Shown here: positions 62,804 to 64,000 of the stretch, piece after piece
Layout: every line of letters begins with the position of its first letter
Position numbering within the stretch: position 1 is the first letter of the stretch
From: Kribbella amoyensis
Lineage (GTDB): Bacteria; Actinomycetota; Actinomycetes; Propionibacteriales; Kribbellaceae
NCBI RefSeq assembly: GCF_007828865.1
Contig: NZ_VIVK01000001.1
Coordinates: 682,001-746,000 of the forward strand
DNA length: 64,000 nucleotides
Direction: 5' to 3'
Notes under the pieces: generated by a model
Database searches by the model: none
Told to the model about the DNA's origin: nothing
Seen by the model: the letters and a program-made list of their open reading frames with translations, nothing else
Position numbers and translations under genes: made by a program

Positions 62804-63238
62804 ATGATTCGTGAGGCTCGGCCGGCGGACTACGCCGCGATCATGCGGCTGTACCAGGAACTGCATCCCAACGACCCGGTACCGCGGGACGCCGCCGACG
62901 TCTTCACGCGGATCCTCAACTCACCCGGGCTCCACCTGTTCGTCCTCGAACTCGACGGTGACGTCGTCGCCTCGACGTACCTGAACGTGATCCCCAACCT
63001 CACCCGCGCAGCCGCCCCGTACGCCGTCGTCGAGAACGTCATCGTCACCACGGCTCGTCGCGGCACCGGCCTCGGCAAGCAACTCATGGCCGCCACCCTC
63101 CAAGCAGCCTGGGACGCCGGCTGCTACAAGGTCATGCTCGCGACGGGATCCCAAAAGCCCTCAACCCACGCCTTCTACCGCGCCTGCGGCTTCTCCCCCC
63201 ACGAGAAAACCGCCTACCTCGCCAAAACCCACCCCTAA
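62804..63238 (+). CDS. GNAT family N-acetyltransferase
   Basis: 144 residues. GNAT motif A is VVENVIVTTARRGTGLGKQLMAATL near 75-99, with the acetyl-CoA pyrophosphate loop RRGTGLGK; motif B includes HAFYRACGFSPHEKTAYLAK near 122-140. The N-terminus MIREARPADYAAIMRLYQEL is typical. Acetylates a small molecule or peptide amine in the cytoplasm; substrate unknown. TAAGCT ends 7 nt before the ATG and there is no ribosome site: leaderless. Divergent from the CPT-like gene. Confidence 0.88.
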   Translation: MIREARPADYAAIMRLYQELHPNDPVPRDAADVFTRILNSPGLHLFVLELDGDVVASTYLNVIPNLTRAAAPYAVVENVIVTTARRGTGLGKQLMAATLQAAWDAGCYKVMLATGSQKPSTHAFYRACGFSPHEKTAYLAKTHP

Positions 63239-64000
63239 CCGGCCTCCCCGGCCCTCCCCTCCCCTACCCGACCCCACTTTGAGCACCCACCAGCCACATC
63301 CGTCCGCCATCCCCGACCACCCCGCGCCCACGACCTTGAGCACACACCAGCCACCGACCGCCCGTAGCCCCACCTGGTACATGCACAAAGTCGCCCGCAA
63401 CCCCAACCCAGCACCCGCTCACCCCCCCCAGCACTCGCGCATCCCCCTGCCACCCCCGGACTTTGAGCACCCACCAGCCACACCAGCTCCTCGGTGACGA
63501 CCGCTCCGCGCACAAGGTCCGAACCACCGCCGACCTTGTGCACCACCCAGTCGAACTCCCCACGCCGAACTGACCAACCGGCGCACAAAGTCGCCCCCAC
63601 CCCAGCACCCGGTCGGACCTCGTCCGCTCGCGCTTCCTCCCCCGGCAACGCCGCGACCACCGAGACCCAGGGGGCCGACCGGCCACCCCGGACTTTGAGC
63701 ACCCACCAGCCACACCAGCTCGTTCGTAGCGACCGCTCCGTGCACAAGGAACTGAGCACCGCCGACCTTGTGCACCAACCGGCCGAACTCCCCCACGCCG
63801 AACTGACCAACCGGCGCACAAAGTCGCCCCCACCCCCAGCCCAACACCCGCCCCCCAGCTACTCACGCCTCCCCTGCCACCCCCGGACTTTGAGCACCCA
63901 CCAGCCACACCAGCTCCTCGGTGACGACCGCTCCGCGCACAAGGTCCGAACCACCGTCAACCTTGTGCACCACCCAGTCGAACTCCCCACGCCGAACTGA
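63239..64000. repeat. Interspersed repeat array related to the 104-bp array, runs off the window
   Basis: No gene seen in these 762 nt. A module A (GGACTTTGAGCACCCACCAG..., then about 35 nt, then CGCACAAGGTC) recurs at 63458, 63690 and 63885, with imperfect copies at 63275 and 63333. It alternates with module B (ACCTTGTGCACCACC..., ending CGGCGCACAAAGTCGCC). Copies at 63458 and 63885 are nearly identical over 115 nt. The core CTTTG[TA]GCACCCACCAGCC is the same as in the minus strand of the array at 34338-34934. Long open frames in all registers here are compositional. Confidence 0.88.

Overview
This 64 kb window is very GC-rich, has actinobacterial gene architecture (GTG/ATG starts, four-base start/stop overlaps, many -10 boxes lying 6-8 nt from the start codon) and probably comes from a filamentous or soil actinobacterium. 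The gene content (a second set of complex I genes, korAB, many ECF sigma factors, eukaryotic-type kinases) suits the Kribbella/Nocardioides side of the phylum, but the genus is inferred from gene content only. No rRNA, tRNA, CRISPR array, insertion sequence or phage gene was seen.

Layout. 0-2.4 kb: a fructan-type sugar locus (LacI regulator, GH172, start of a GH32 gene) with a promoter/operator. 2.5-6.8 kb: a double HD-GYP/LuxR protein, an MFS carrier, a lactonase-like propeller and a small unknown protein. 6.9-13.1 kb: nuoIJKLMN, tightly overlapping on the minus strand. 13.2-20.3 kb: a foreign-looking block between nuoI and nuoH: an ECF42-type sigma factor with its DGPF partner, a two-component system, and a lipoprotein/adaptor/ABC exporter operon. 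20.3-23.5 kb: nuoH, an NmrA-family oxidoreductase, nuoC and nuoB. 23.5-33.7 kb: an SDR, an NCS1 permease with an isochorismatase-like hydrolase, three tandem paralogous tiny proteins with conserved leaders, a large LuxR (LAL) regulator, a truncated beta-lactamase-fold gene, an ornithine cyclodeaminase homologue and a SUKH protein. 33.8-39.3 kb: nuoA, a 104-bp tandem repeat array, a lipoprotein, and korAB for 2-oxoacid:ferredoxin oxidoreductase. 39.4-54.2 kb: VOC protein, UvrA-like ABC protein, PIN toxin-antitoxin pair, DUF445, MFS, lactate-oxidase family enzyme plus HAD phosphatase, M15 peptidase, a SigE-family sigma factor with a membrane partner, sugar isomerase, RarD, and PhoX with a PHO box. 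54.4-63.2 kb: two duplicated Ser/Thr kinases with polytopic membrane domains, an Rrf2 regulator with its MFS carrier and cupin, a Nudix hydrolase, a CPT-like kinase and a GNAT. 63.2-64 kb: a second repeat array related to the first.

The most striking theme is that ten complex I genes (A, B, C, H-N) keep the canonical order on one strand over 27 kb but are broken into four pieces by unrelated cassettes. nuoE, F and G (the NADH module) and nuoD are absent from the window, while genes for a ferredoxin-reducing 2-oxoacid oxidoreductase lie 2 kb beyond nuoA. This suggests a ferredoxin-linked complex I variant whose operon has been invaded and has lost nuoD, or borrows it in trans. Other points of interest are the two related extragenic repeat arrays, the leader-coupled tiny protein family, the kinase-7TM-extracytoplasmic receptor-like pair, and several clear regulator sites (LacI, MerR/SoxR-like palindrome, Rrf2, PHO box, toxin-antitoxin operator).
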